Assembly: GCA_023053575.1 (NCBI GenBank)
Contig: JAKZAP010000001.1
Coordinates: 9,564,849-9,628,848, forward strand
Direction of reading: 5' to 3'
Length of the DNA: 64,000 bases
DNA from: Branchinecta lynchi
Taxonomy: Eukaryota; Arthropoda; Branchiopoda; Anostraca; Branchinectidae
The position numbers and the translations under genes were made by a program. Of the stretch, positions 35,201 through 41,176 are shown in pieces; positions within the stretch are counted from its first letter, which is position 1, and every line of letters starts with the position of its first letter. The notes beneath the pieces were generated by a model. That model was given only the letters and a program-made list of their open reading frames with translations, was not told where the DNA came from and ran no database searches.

Positions 35201-36382
35201 CCGGGCGTGAACTTACGACTCGAGGATTCAGTCTCCACCTTGGGACAGATGATTGATTCAGAGGCCCCGGAGCACTACGACCTCGAGAATGCCAGCAGTC
35301 TCGCCCCTTCCGACATAGACATTGTGTACCATTACAAGGGTTATCGCGACGGGGGAGTGAGAAATAAGTACAAATTACCATCCCATGTGACAAATTACCA
35401 CAAACATAATCATAGACATTCGCCGCACAATTTCCCTAGTCAGTTGCACCGGGAGTCGCCACGGAGCATGCTTCGCACTAGCCCCGCGCAGGGACTCTCT
35501 GGCTCCTCCCTCCCTGTTGCTCCCACACGGGACTCCCCTCATATGCTCAAGATGCAGTCGACGCCCCTGGCGCGATTGAGCCCTAGCTCAGAGCTTTCCA
35601 CGCAGATGCCTCGTATTTTGACATTGCAGGACATTAGTGGAAAGCCGTTGCAGACGGCACTTTTGGCAACGGCACAGGCCAACGCCGCAGTGAAAGACGT
35701 TACGAGTCAGAGTGAAAGAAGTTTGAACAGTCCAGTGAGTCAGTTGAGCCGTAGCTCCGGCTCGCTGCAGAACTCGTCAGCTCTCAAGAAAAAGCGTTCC
35801 ATAAACAAATCAAACATGCATAAAGATCAGCGAATAGCTAACTCCAACAGCTTGATAAGCACAATGGACGCTGTGTCCAGCTCTAGCGACGAGCGACCAA
35901 GACTGAAGCAGCAACTTCAGGACTTGATGGAAACGAACACCGACCTGCTCGAAGCGAACGATTCGAGCACTGACGAGTCCGGAAATGATTCGTTCACCTG
36001 CTCTGAATTTGAGTATGAAAATAATTATGAAAAAGTGAGCCGAGATGGCTTCAGGCAGGAAAATATGATTTTCTCGAAACTCTCAGAAGCGGACAATGAG
36101 AATGACCAGGACAATGAATCGACAAAAAGGTTCGATGGCTTCGAGTCTTTCCGCGGCTCACTCAGTACACTCATAGCATCTGACGATGACTTCTCAGTGG
36201 GACCTTATAAGCCTACAGGGGGCGACCCCTTAGGCTGGAGTTATTTATTGAACTGGGGTCCTAATTTTGATAATTTAATAGGTGTCTTTAAAGATATTGC
36301 AGAATTACCTGATACAACTAGTGATCGTAGAGCACCGAGGCAAGCAAATAACCCCTCACGACTCAACGAGGAGTATGTATAG
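5098..36382 (+). CDS. ft: Fat/FAT4-type giant protocadherin, 3' half (8 exons, 5'-partial)
   Basis: Join of 5098-5233, 14706-14886, 21175-21425, 23376-28266, 31224-31752, 32527-32791, 34114-34388 and 34979-36382: 7,932 nt, 2,643 codons plus a TAG stop. Every junction is GT-AG and keeps frame. Order seen: about 13 cadherin repeats (first partial), a non-cadherin membrane-proximal module, EGF x4, LamG, EGF, LamG, one transmembrane helix (about residue 2137-2162 of this part) and a cytoplasmic tail of about 480 residues. EGF4-LamG-EGF-LamG is the layout of Drosophila Fat and vertebrate FAT4; FAT1-3 have a single LamG. Known family role: plasma-membrane receptor/ligand for Dachsous, acting in planar cell polarity and Hippo growth control. 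The remaining roughly 20 cadherin repeats, signal peptide and promoter must lie upstream of base 1. Assignment to Fat/FAT4 rests on architecture and remembered tail motifs; no alignment was run. Confidence 0.93.
5555..6035. repeat. 480-bp dispersed repeat, copy a
   Basis: Shares TTTCCACTATCTGCTCTAGT, AAATTCTACTATGAC, AAAATCATAAATCTTTCTCG and GAATAGCGGAACA in order with 18315-18735. No terminal repeats or coding potential recognised. In fat intron A-B. Confidence 0.65.
6060..9985. other. Fat intron A-B, ~3.9 kb without recognised feature
   Basis: Several overlapping short ORFs on both strands between 7264 and 8150 and at 8976-9480 raise local coding potential. None gives a motif I recognise, and frames change every 200-300 bp. 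A decayed retroelement is the likeliest explanation, but that is inference. Confidence 0.4.
9990..10330 (+). repeat. CCATGCAGCG repeat family, copy 1
   Basis: Contains CAGCCGATTGGTTGTC, GCGCTGCAAAGCGGGTGAGC, AGTAGACGGGCATCAACTCA and TTCGCTGCATGGGACCAAAG in that order, shared with the three other copies. Unclassified; no RT or transposase. Short ORFs here are repeat-derived. Confidence 0.6.
10493..10745 (-). repeat. Decayed antisense copy of the hammerhead-like repeat
   Basis: On the minus strand CTCCTTCAGCCCCAGCTGAC (10745 downwards) is followed about 180 bp later by GAGGACCCTTGCCAAGAAGG and AGCTGACTTATCCCGTTATC, the ends of the same repeat. The core bases are lost. Confidence 0.5.
10750..11140 (-). 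pseudogene. Decayed LINE reverse transcriptase fragment
   Basis: Minus-strand translation with frameshifts gives, in RT order, YIPTNQFGFKK then IGREHAHYLT (near 11070-11120), GHFMRNPCQVLIK (near 10960-11000) and MRQGAIRSPPLMNN (near 10800-10835). These align with QLGFRDGTGCAHAHH, GAFDNVVHSQALY and VRQGGVLSPYIFK of the intact LINE in this window. Stops and frameshifts show it is dead. It lies in fat intron A-B. Confidence 0.6.
11419..12317 (-). repeat. GGATCC-palindrome repeat, copy 4
   Basis: Reverse orientation: begins AACAAGACCAATGGTTTCGA on the plus strand and ends CCCTCCACTTACGTTTTGGG near 12310. In fat intron A-B. Confidence 0.75.
12742..13080 (-). repeat. CCATGCAGCG repeat family, copy 2
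   Basis: Reverse complement of the family: TTTTGGTCCCATGCAGCGAC, TTGATGCCCGTCTACTTCCC, CCAACCAATCGGC-like block at 12958 on. In fat intron A-B. Confidence 0.6.
13081..14705. other. Fat intron A-B, last part
   Basis: AT-rich. A phrase AACAAATGC[CT]GGAACAAA occurs at about 13577 and 13855, hinting at a diverged repeat. 14150-14700 shows no repeat and no exon before the TTTAG acceptor. Confidence 0.4.
13388..13432 (-). repeat. Possible LINE 3' tail (ATTTG-type tandem repeat)
   Basis: CAAATCAAATCAAATCG followed by TTTATTCATAGAATAGAATA; on the minus strand this is a gene-like 3' end with a GATTT tandem tail, as in CR1-like LINEs. Similar short tails occur at 47184-47215 (AATC repeats) and 50722-50760. 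No RT domain is attached. Confidence 0.3.
14706..14886 (+). CDS. ft: fat exon B: repeat end plus start of next cadherin repeat
   Basis: Completes the split Gly of exon A, reads GTPGLTGTGTVIIHVKDVND then HAPEF, so a canonical calcium-binding linker closes the repeat. The next repeat begins with the VEENIGIGSS and AIDPDDG signatures. It ends after two bases of an Arg codon at donor GTAAGA. Stops in the upstream intron frame are irrelevant because the acceptor TTTAG precedes 14706. Confidence 0.92.
14887..16708. other. Fat intron B-C, first part
   Basis: Poly-C at 15485-15496; a region near 16480-16720 (GATAGCAGATAACATGTG, TGTTATGACTTAACACTT) vaguely resembles the CACTGTCA MITE interior. Nothing else recognised. 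Confidence 0.4.
16709..18110. repeat. 1.4-kb dispersed element, copy a
   Basis: Begins CTTCAGACATCGAGGTTGAT; shares GTATGTTAACTATTATAA, GATGCCATCTAGCGGTGG, CTGAATAACTAGCC and a 3' hairpin region GGCTGATACGGCTTCGCATC with 56327-57385. A TIR element (17202-17710) is nested in it. Probably a non-autonomous DNA transposon; weak GAGGTTGAT/ATCAACCTC ends are seen in copy b. Confidence 0.6.
17202..17710. mobile_element. Nested TIR element with AAATGCTGCAT motifs
   Basis: Ends AGAACGTGTCCGAAAGC and GCTTTCGGACACGTTCT are perfect inverted repeats; inside, AATGCTGCATTAATGCTGCA and its relatives recur on both arms. About 509 bp. Absent from the partner copy at 56327-57385. Confidence 0.7.
18315..18735. 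repeat. 480-bp dispersed repeat, copy b
   Basis: Direct-orientation partner of 5555-6035, differing by small indels (copy a has a 13-bp duplication of AATTCTACTATAA type). It ends about 75 bp before the hAT MITE. Confidence 0.65.
18817..19189. mobile_element. Non-autonomous hAT-type MITE with perfect 8-bp TSD
   Basis: 373 bp between CAGGGGCGGATCCAG and CTGGATCCGCCCCTG, flanked on both sides by CTTGAAAG (18809-18816 and 19190-19197). An 8-bp duplication plus CAG...CTG ends is the hAT signature. No transposase ORF. In fat intron B-C. Confidence 0.88.
19617..20463 (+). repeat. GGATCC-palindrome repeat, copy 5
   Basis: Full copy with head TTTTTGGGATCCCAAAACGT, three to four tandem units (near 19870, 20010, 20130 and 20275) and tail ACCTTTGGTCTTGTT. 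In fat intron B-C. Confidence 0.8.
20464..21174. other. Fat intron B-C, last part, nothing recognised
   Basis: Contains short CACTG/GCACCGCA phrases near 20695-20790 and a T-rich run before the TTGCAG acceptor of exon C. Confidence 0.4.
21175..21425 (+). CDS. ft: fat exon C: cadherin repeat
   Basis: Acceptor TTGCAG ends at 21174. Completes Arg and reads YSFVGNKAAFSVDAGTG, ALDRETT, VMATDSNP and the linker DVNDNIPKF, then opens another repeat (VVLPSNIPAG). Donor GTAAGT follows at 21426 after one base of a Gly codon that is completed by the next exon. Confidence 0.92.
21496..21790 (+). mobile_element. GAGCGTGTTCC MITE, copy 1
   Basis: 295 bp with terminal inverted repeats GAGCGTGTTCCACCCT / GGATGGAACACGCTC. 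Interior contains GTTACTATTTCGAGAAGGTT. It lies 70 bp after fat exon C. Flanks show no convincing target duplication. Confidence 0.7.
21791..23375. other. Fat intron C-D, remaining part
   Basis: CGCTCACCATTT is duplicated at 21785-21815. Apart from the poly-C/CA tract, nothing recognised. Short ORFs at 21860-22170 and 22494-22697 lack motifs. Confidence 0.4.
22223..22260. repeat. Poly-C / CA microsatellite
   Basis: A run of 15 C followed by CACACACACACACATACACA in fat intron C-D. Other homopolymer tracts: poly-C at 104-118, 15485-15496 and 46679-46690; poly-G at 57896-57916. Confidence 0.9.
23376..28266 (+). CDS. ft: fat exon D: 11 cadherin repeats, 4 EGF, start of LamG1
   Basis: Single open exon of 4,891 bp between acceptor TTTTCAG and donor GTGAGT. 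The open frame extends upstream to 23336, but the splice joint at 23376 fits exon C exactly. Cadherin linkers include DANDNAPVF, DKNDNPPRF, DQNDNSPEF, DVNDNPPKF and DINDNGPYF; several others are degenerate (see findings). A non-cadherin module follows at about 26790-27350. Then come four cysteine-rich EGF domains (27358-27880; the first has an enlarged loop of about 20 extra residues before FTCTC) and the beginning of a laminin-G domain (FGFGDLSYMAFPS). Confidence 0.95.
28267..29217. other. Fat intron D-E, first part, nothing recognised
   Basis: AT-rich with a T-run at 28718-28734. 30177-30833 and 31015-31223 are also plain intron. Confidence 0.4.
29218..30176 (-). repeat. GGATCC-palindrome repeat, copy 6
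   Basis: Reverse orientation: AACAAGACCAAAGGTTTCGA at the left, palindrome-bearing GATGGGATCCCAAAAATC, and head ATCCCGCCACTTACGTTTTT at the right. In fat intron D-E. Confidence 0.75.
30834..31014. repeat. Tandem duplication, 97-bp period
   Basis: TAATAAACAGTTGGAGCATT and TTGATCCTTGG...CCCAACGTGCCATAA occur twice, 97 bp apart. In fat intron D-E, about 200 bp before exon E. Confidence 0.75.
31224..31752 (+). CDS. ft: fat exon E: end of LamG1, EGF5, start of LamG2
   Basis: Acceptor TTACAG; completes a Ser codon. Reads PLYVGGLPS and DFVGCIQSVSISG, a typical LamG C-terminus. EGF5 follows (CKTLGDTCGVGGTCVDEW, then CKCDSGVVAPNCES), then LamG2 starts near 31560. Between the first strands of LamG2 lies a basic stretch (MFKRRILRKHGDFTTRGR) that looks like a lineage-specific loop. 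Donor GTAAGG in phase 0. Confidence 0.92.
31753..32526. other. Fat intron E-F, nothing recognised
   Basis: C-run at 31826-31835. A short GC-rich stretch around 32040-32180 rich in ACCGGT/GCCGGT words; an 87-codon ORF there has no motif. Confidence 0.4.
32527..32791 (+). CDS. ft: fat exon F: middle of LamG2
   Basis: Acceptor CTTGTAG at 32520-32526. Reads IREGYIQYTSRSGVQLEI, VSDGIWHNLTVVSRQKTLFL and LLDPYLTFLTVGG, the central beta strands of a laminin-G domain (the W-H-x-V motif is visible). Ends with one base of an Asp codon at donor GTAAGT. Confidence 0.9.
32890..33312. repeat. Fold-back repeat with ~100-bp inverted arms around a tRNA-like gene
   Basis: Bases 32890-32996 and 33212-33312 are near-perfect reverse complements (only a few mismatches), separated by about 215 bp holding the first tRNA-like sequence. 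The second tRNA copy is outside the arms. Confidence 0.75.
33004..33074 (+). tRNA. tRNA-Thr(UGU)-like, probably a pseudogene
   Basis: D-arm GCTC/GAGC, anticodon stem TCTGT/ACAGA with a 7-base loop and anticodon TGT at 33037-33039, and T-loop TTCAAAT are all present; A-box TAGCTCAGTTGG and B-box GGTTCAAATCC are intact. The acceptor stem pairs at only 5 of 7 positions and the T stem has an A-C mismatch, so function is doubtful. It lies in the fat intron F-G between two ~100-bp inverted repeats. Confidence 0.6.
33434..33504 (+). tRNA. tRNA-Thr(UGU)
   Basis: Same body as the copy 430 bp upstream, with better pairing: acceptor 6 of 7, T stem CTGGG/CCCGG fully paired with one wobble, anticodon TGT. 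About 35 bp of 3' flank is also shared with the first copy, so the two arose by duplication or are members of a tRNA-derived repeat. Same strand as the host gene. Confidence 0.65.
34114..34388 (+). CDS. ft: fat exon G: end of LamG2 and transmembrane helix
   Basis: Acceptor TTCCAG. Reads DFEGCLANVSVNN (LamG C-terminal disulphide strand) to MGCN, then a short linker and a hydrophobic helix beginning LSIGITLVIVFFVILLVAIF at about 34269-34345, followed by a basic stop-transfer run RVRRQRRD. This fixes the topology: everything upstream is extracellular, exon H is cytoplasmic. Donor GTGAGT, phase 0. Confidence 0.92.
34979..36382 (+). CDS. ft: fat exon H: cytoplasmic tail, terminal exon
   Basis: Acceptor CCTTGCAG; phase 0, runs to TAG at 36380-36382. 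Near 35270 is EHYDLENASSLAPSDIDIVY followed by HYKGYR, and near 36240 is YLLNWGPNFDNLIGVFKDIA. Both blocks match, from memory, strongly conserved motifs of the Fat/FAT4 (and partly Dachsous) tails. The middle is low-complexity, Ser/Asn/Gln-rich and acidic, as expected for a disordered signalling tail. The protein ends EEYV, a possible PDZ ligand. Confidence 0.93.
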   Translation, partial: GQGKSKGVAILGRAPAESTRVHPEGGYADNTEFTDEMMRPHMSQDLNRKVRDGELTIERGQRPDIIEREVVNKSPGVNLRLEDSVSTLGQMIDSEAPEHYDLENASSLAPSDIDIVYHYKGYRDGGVRNKYKLPSHVTNYHKHNHRHSPHNFPSQLHRESPRSMLRTSPAQGLSGSSLPVAPTRDSPHMLKMQSTPLARLSPSSELSTQMPRILTLQDISGKPLQTALLATAQANAAVKDVTSQSERSLNSPVSQLSRSSGSLQNSSALKKKRSINKSNMHKDQRIANSNSLISTMDAVSSSSDERPRLKQQLQDLMETNTDLLEANDSSTDESGNDSFTCSEFEYENNYEKVSRDGFRQENMIFSKLSEADNENDQDNESTKRFDGFESFRGSLSTLIASDDDFSVGPYKPTGGDPLGWSYLLNWGPNFDNLIGVFKDIAELPDTTSDRRAPRQANNPSRLNEEYV

Positions 36383-36720
36383 AATTTGGTCCTTGATACC
36401 TATAGCTCAAGTGTGATGTGTCCGAATCGTCCAAGAACACACAACTGCTAAATTATCCCTATACTGTTGTTTCTTGTTCTGCTGTCCTCGAACTGTAGGC
36501 TTTACTTTCGCCGAGTACTTTTGGATAGTTTGCCATTCAAATGAGCTTCTTGTGATACGAGTACACCGTTCTTTAGTTATGCACTAGTTTGATATTCTCT
36601 GAATTATGCCATTGTTCTGACGTGCCAAAATATTGAAGCGGCAAAGGCAGAATTGAAATGAAGTGCCTGTATGATCCGAGTTGTACAATTTTGTATGAAT
36701 TTGTTATAAGATAAAATAAA
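36383..36720 (+). other. fat 3' UTR with AATAAA polyadenylation signal
   Basis: The AT-rich stretch after the stop reaches a clean AATAAA at 36715-36720 inside ATAAAATAAA. Cleavage would be expected 10-30 bases later. Inferred from sequence only. Confidence 0.6.
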
Positions 36721-37464
36721 TAGTTGACATGCCAGTACCTGCAGCAGAAAGGGATCTTAGCCCCTAGCTGAGCCAATCTGACATGTCAGGACTTCCTGAT
36801 TATTTCTCCGTAATTGGGAGCGAATGCCAGACACATCCAACCCATAGGCCATAGTAGCGTATGGATAATTTGTGGCAAGATGCGTGTAGCCTGCGTAGAG
36901 ACTGTAGGAGTTCCCGGTAAGGTATACACGGTATCTGACTTCCGCAGCGCACCTGGTGGTTTGCATAGGAAGCTCTCTGATCACGTGAATATGATCCCTG
37001 GTTTTGCGACAGACGGCACAAACTGTTACGACAAGTAACACAGGACTATATGTGTCTTGTCACAGCGCGGGATGCGTTGAAATATTTCAACTGGGCCGAA
37101 AAACGCATGTGTTTTCAAGGGAAAAAAAAGATAAATTAAGGACTAGTTAATTATTTAAAGCTAAAAGTGACTACTTTTTTTTTAGCGAAAAAGTGTAACC
37201 TTAGGGTGGCTGAACACACAGTATCTTCTGAGTATACATTGATTTACCCCGATTTTAACTAGATGACGCAGAAAATTGACTAAATGTTCCCAGGTAGTGG
37301 AATGCCCCTGGGTCCTTTAAAATTTCACCGTTTGTATCTTTGTGTTCCTGCCAAAGACCGTGTAAGAAAAGAGAAGAAAAATGTCTCCCATTTTGTCCAT
37401 GTGAACGTCTATGCGATTCTGTGGAATGTCGGAAAAACAAAGCAAAAATCGTGTCGCGTGTAAC
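36721..37464. other. Intergenic DNA after fat, nothing recognised
   Basis: No exon, RNA or repeat identified. 37861-38215 and 40641-41061 (immediately upstream of the chitin deacetylase start) are similarly unassigned; the latter should contain its promoter. Confidence 0.35.
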
Positions 37465-37860
37465 CAAGAACAAATAAGCCAAGAGAACCTCCGTCTTTGG
37501 TTCCATGCAGCGACTATGGATACCCCGATAAAACTGAGCTGACCTAGAGGTATTTCCTGAGCTTGGGGTTGAAGCCCGTCTACTTCACTCTTCGCCGCTG
37601 CGAATATTATAGGAAAAAGCGAAGGAGGCATGCCGATCCGCTCTGAAGCGCGTCCAGACAACCAATCGGCTTTTACTTTGGAATTTCTTCTCTGGGGCAA
37701 CGAGGTAACATATTGCGATGTTCCGCGCTTCTCCTACCTTGGCGTCAACTCAAAGCTCAGCAAAAACCTTTAGCTCAGCTAAGTTTTGTCGGGTGCCCAT
37801 ATTCGTTGCATGGGACCAGAGACGGAGGCTCTATTGGCTTATTTATTCTTGTTACGACGC
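37465..37860. repeat. Inverted pair of CCATGCAGCG repeats
   Basis: A minus copy (37470-37700, GGTTCCATGCAGCGACTATG) is followed directly by a truncated plus copy (37735-37860, CGTTGCATGGGACCAGAGAC), so the pair is partly self-complementary. Confidence 0.6.
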
Positions 37861-38215
37861 AGCAGTGTGAACCAGGGGTAAGGAGAGGACCTTCTATCGA
37901 CACAAACCGGTGTGCCGCATGCTGTGACGACAAGGCTGCTTGCGGACATTAGCCGGTGCAGCCTCTCAGGCTCCATCGTTTCCCACTCCAGGGCGAAAAG
38001 TTCTGCATCTGTTCTTTGAGAGATCCTTCAAGGCTGTGTTAAACACCCGGCGTGCCTATATTACTGATTAGCTTTCGTCCCTACTCGTTCCCACAGTTCT
38101 CATTTCCGAGATTCCTAACTTCCCAGGACGCTATGGTCAGAAGTACCGTTGTGCAAGTTCCACTGTTGAAGCCAACGGTTCCGAGTTAGGCTAAAGCAGC
38201 CGAGATGGGTTTTTG

Positions 38216-40640
38216 TGGCACTTGCCCTTCGGTCAAGTGCCATATACCGATCGCAACTTCAGTCCGTCCGTCGGTCTGTCTGTCGGTCTGGGTTTTGCTA
38301 GCTCGAGCACTTCCACATAAGCTAGGACGATGAAACTTGGCAGGCATGTCAGGGACTCGAAAAGATTACCTTGGAAAAAGGCATTTCCCCGATCCGACCA
38401 TCGTGGGGGGAGTGGAAGGAGGGGAATCTGGAATCGTGAAGTATTTACAACTTTTGAACAGGTGATCTGATCTTAATGAAACATGATATTTGGAAAGACC
38501 TCGTGTCTCAGACTATCCACTTCAAATCCGAACCGGACCCGGTGACTTTGGGGGGAGTTCGAGGGGGGAACCGGACATTTTCAGAAACGCTTTGAGTGGA
38601 GGGATCGGGATGAAACTTGGTGGGAAGAACAAGCACAAGTCCTACATACATCATTGACATACCAGGACCGGATTAGGGCACTGTCGGGGGTGGGGGATTC
38701 TGATAATCCAGCGAGTTTGGTACTTATCGATGTACAAGGTTGATGAAACTCGATAGGAATATCAGAGATCCGAATAGACCGACTTGGTAATAGTCGTTTG
38801 CACGACCCAACCATCTCGGGGCCGGGTAGTGGGGGGATGGGAAATCTGGAATCTAGTGGCATTTATAACTTTTGAACGGGCCATCGGATTTGAATGAAAC
38901 TTGGCACTTGGAAAAAGCTATTATCTCAGATGTTCCATGCTAAATCGGGACCGGATCCGGTACTTGGGGGGCGGTGGGGGTGGAATGGGGCACCTGAATT
39001 GTTGACAGAACTATGTCATATCGGGGCTCTTTGGGGGGAGCTGGAGGGGATTTCCCGGAATTCCGGTGATCGCGAGTTAGGATACTTCAAGATCTGCTAA
39101 GGACGAAAAAACTTGGCAGGCATATTCGTGACCTGACCAAATAGACTTAAGGACCCGACACAATGCCCTAGGAAGACTTCCGTTCCTGGACCGACCATTT
39201 TTCGGAGAGTTGAGGGAAGGAGAATCCGGAAATTACTAACTTTCATATGTTGCGAACAAATGCTCTGATTCAAGTGAAACTGTATGGGTGATAAGTCTGA
39301 TGACCTAGATGTGCAACGCATGTTTCCGAACCGCATGCGGCCATGGTTGGAGGAGTTGAAGGGGGGGGGGCGGGTCCGGAAACTTTGTGACCTGCACAAA
39401 AACAATGGACGGGCTGAATCAGATGCAAGTTGGACAGTGCGAAGTTTCGGCGGCCTAGATTTGTCTTTTGGCGTCAGAACCGGATCTGACCAAGGTAGGA
39501 GGAAGATGAGGCGGGAACCGGAAATTTGCAGATATGGTTCGATTCGACTTCAAATACATGGACGGGAAGAAGAGATGTTAGAGATGCGAAGTTTATGTGT
39601 CTGAGTCGTATTCGGCCACAGTGGGGGGAGTGGGGGGGGAGGGGTTTGAGGTGTTGATTTGAATGAAATTTGGAAATTAGAGAGATCGCATGCCTTAGAG
39701 CAGTGGCTCCCAACCGGTGATACGCGTACCCCAAGGGGTACTCGAGACCCTTGCAAGGGGTACACGAAGGAACCAAAATTGATTTAGTATGTAGCTTCAA
39801 AATCTCTCCTCACTCATTTTTGATTGCCAATAGCCTAATATTACCAGCAGAGGCATTACCATCCAAAATGTATCTTAAGGGGCAAGGTATTTTTACTGGC
39901 CGACAGGTCATTTTTACCGGCTGTTTTTTTTTAGTAACTACTTTTACGAAAAATCGCGGCGCTTCGCGCCGACTCTTTTTCTTTTAATCGTCTGGCCGCC
40001 CTTTTGGGGGGATGGGTGTTGTCAAACCGTGCTCGACGCCTCTGATTCCAAGCCCTAGTGAAAGTAAGTGAAATAATTTTGCTTCAAAAAAAGCTAGCCT
40101 ACTGCCGTAAAATCTGTTCCTGTGTCAAACAATATTGTTTCAAGAAGAATCGAAGACATTGCAAGTGATGTTGTCATTCAGGTTGCGAACTAAGCTAACG
40201 AAAAAGTTTGCGATGCAGATGCATGGAGAACATCAAAACGAAACATAGAAACAGGCTGACGAAAAAATATGTTGCTAATGCGGTCGAGCCGAGATTTGAC
40301 AAATATATTGCTACTAAGCAGCCTCTAGTCATTGCCTAATTGATTTTGTATATATTTTTACACATGTATGCCTTATCATTTATGATAATATCTATCGTCT
40401 TTTTCACGGTTTGAAAAAGGGGGTACGAAATCTTTTCGAACCTTGATTAAGGGTACGCGGTACGGAATAGGTTGGGAACCACTGCCTTAGATGATATATT
40501 TTAGGGTTCAGACTGGATCCGAACACGATGGGGAGGGGTACGGGGTACCGGAATTTCCGAAAAAATGCTCATATTGATTTGGCCCGTCATATTGACTCAT
40601 ATTGATTTGGGCCCGTCTCGAATACATACAAAGATACGAC
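38216..40640 (+). repeat. Minisatellite-bearing repeat with GTCCGTCC head, split by hAT
   Basis: Starts with a hairpin GGCACTTG/CAAGTGCC (38218-38242) and GTCCGTCCGTCGGTCTGTCT, followed by units with ACTTTTGAAC, GGATTTGAATGAAACTTGG and ACCGGATCCGG-like blocks, rich in GGGGG runs. The array is interrupted at 39701-40484 by a hAT element and resumes to about 40640. Confidence 0.65.
39701..40484 (+). mobile_element. Defective hAT transposon with transposase relic
   Basis: 784 bp, ends CAGTGGCTCCCAACC and GGTTGGGAACCACTG, flanked by CCTTAGAG (39693-39700) and CCTTAGAT (40485-40492), 7 of 8 matching. At 40113-40190 the plus strand reads SVPVSNNIVSRRIEDIASDV then VIQVAN, closely resembling the N-terminal region of ZBED/SCAND3-like hAT transposases (known pattern S-N-N-T-V-x-R-R-I), followed by a stop. 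The rest is decayed. Confidence 0.82.
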
Positions 40641-41061
40641 AATATTAGAGCTTGATTTGCTGGCCTAGAAGAGGCAGACACTTGTGTAGGCCTAGCTAAA
40701 CTACAACGGGATAGAATAAACTACATAATAAATAAAATAAAGACAAGGTGATCATCAAGAGGTGACTGAATGCACTAAAATAGGTGCAATTACGAACGGA
40801 TAGGGATTTCTATTGTTGGTAAAACGAATATTTCGATGTTGCCAATAAGCTAATGTTTATACCAAACCACTATGTAATTGAAACTAATTACTGCGTCAGC
40901 TTTGATCACTTCGCCTATCTGCGAACTGTAGCGAGAATTCCAGAGGCCTAATTTAAAATTAATGCTTGCCTTTGAAACTCGCACTGATGGCATTGCAATG
41001 ATTGTCAGTCATCCACTTACTAAAGTAGGGTAGTCGGACGGCTATATAGCGAGGCAGCGCC

Positions 41062-41176
41062 ATGATGCGACCGTCAGTGGATCACAGTGTCTTGATCATG
41101 AGAGAGGATAAAAGACGTGGAACAGAATTTCTGATAGTTGGATTGATTTTTGTGTCATGTTTTGCGCTATCACAAG
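41062..41176 (+). CDS. chitin deacetylase exon 1: signal peptide
   Basis: Encodes a basic leader (REDKRRG) followed by the hydrophobic core [16 protein letters not shown], a classical secretion signal. Two Met codons open the frame at 41062 and 41065, and a third at 41098 (MREDKRRG) is equally plausible. A TATATAG at 41043-41049 would suit a cap site downstream of the first ATG and so would favour 41098. Donor GTAACT is a little weak. Confidence 0.8.
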
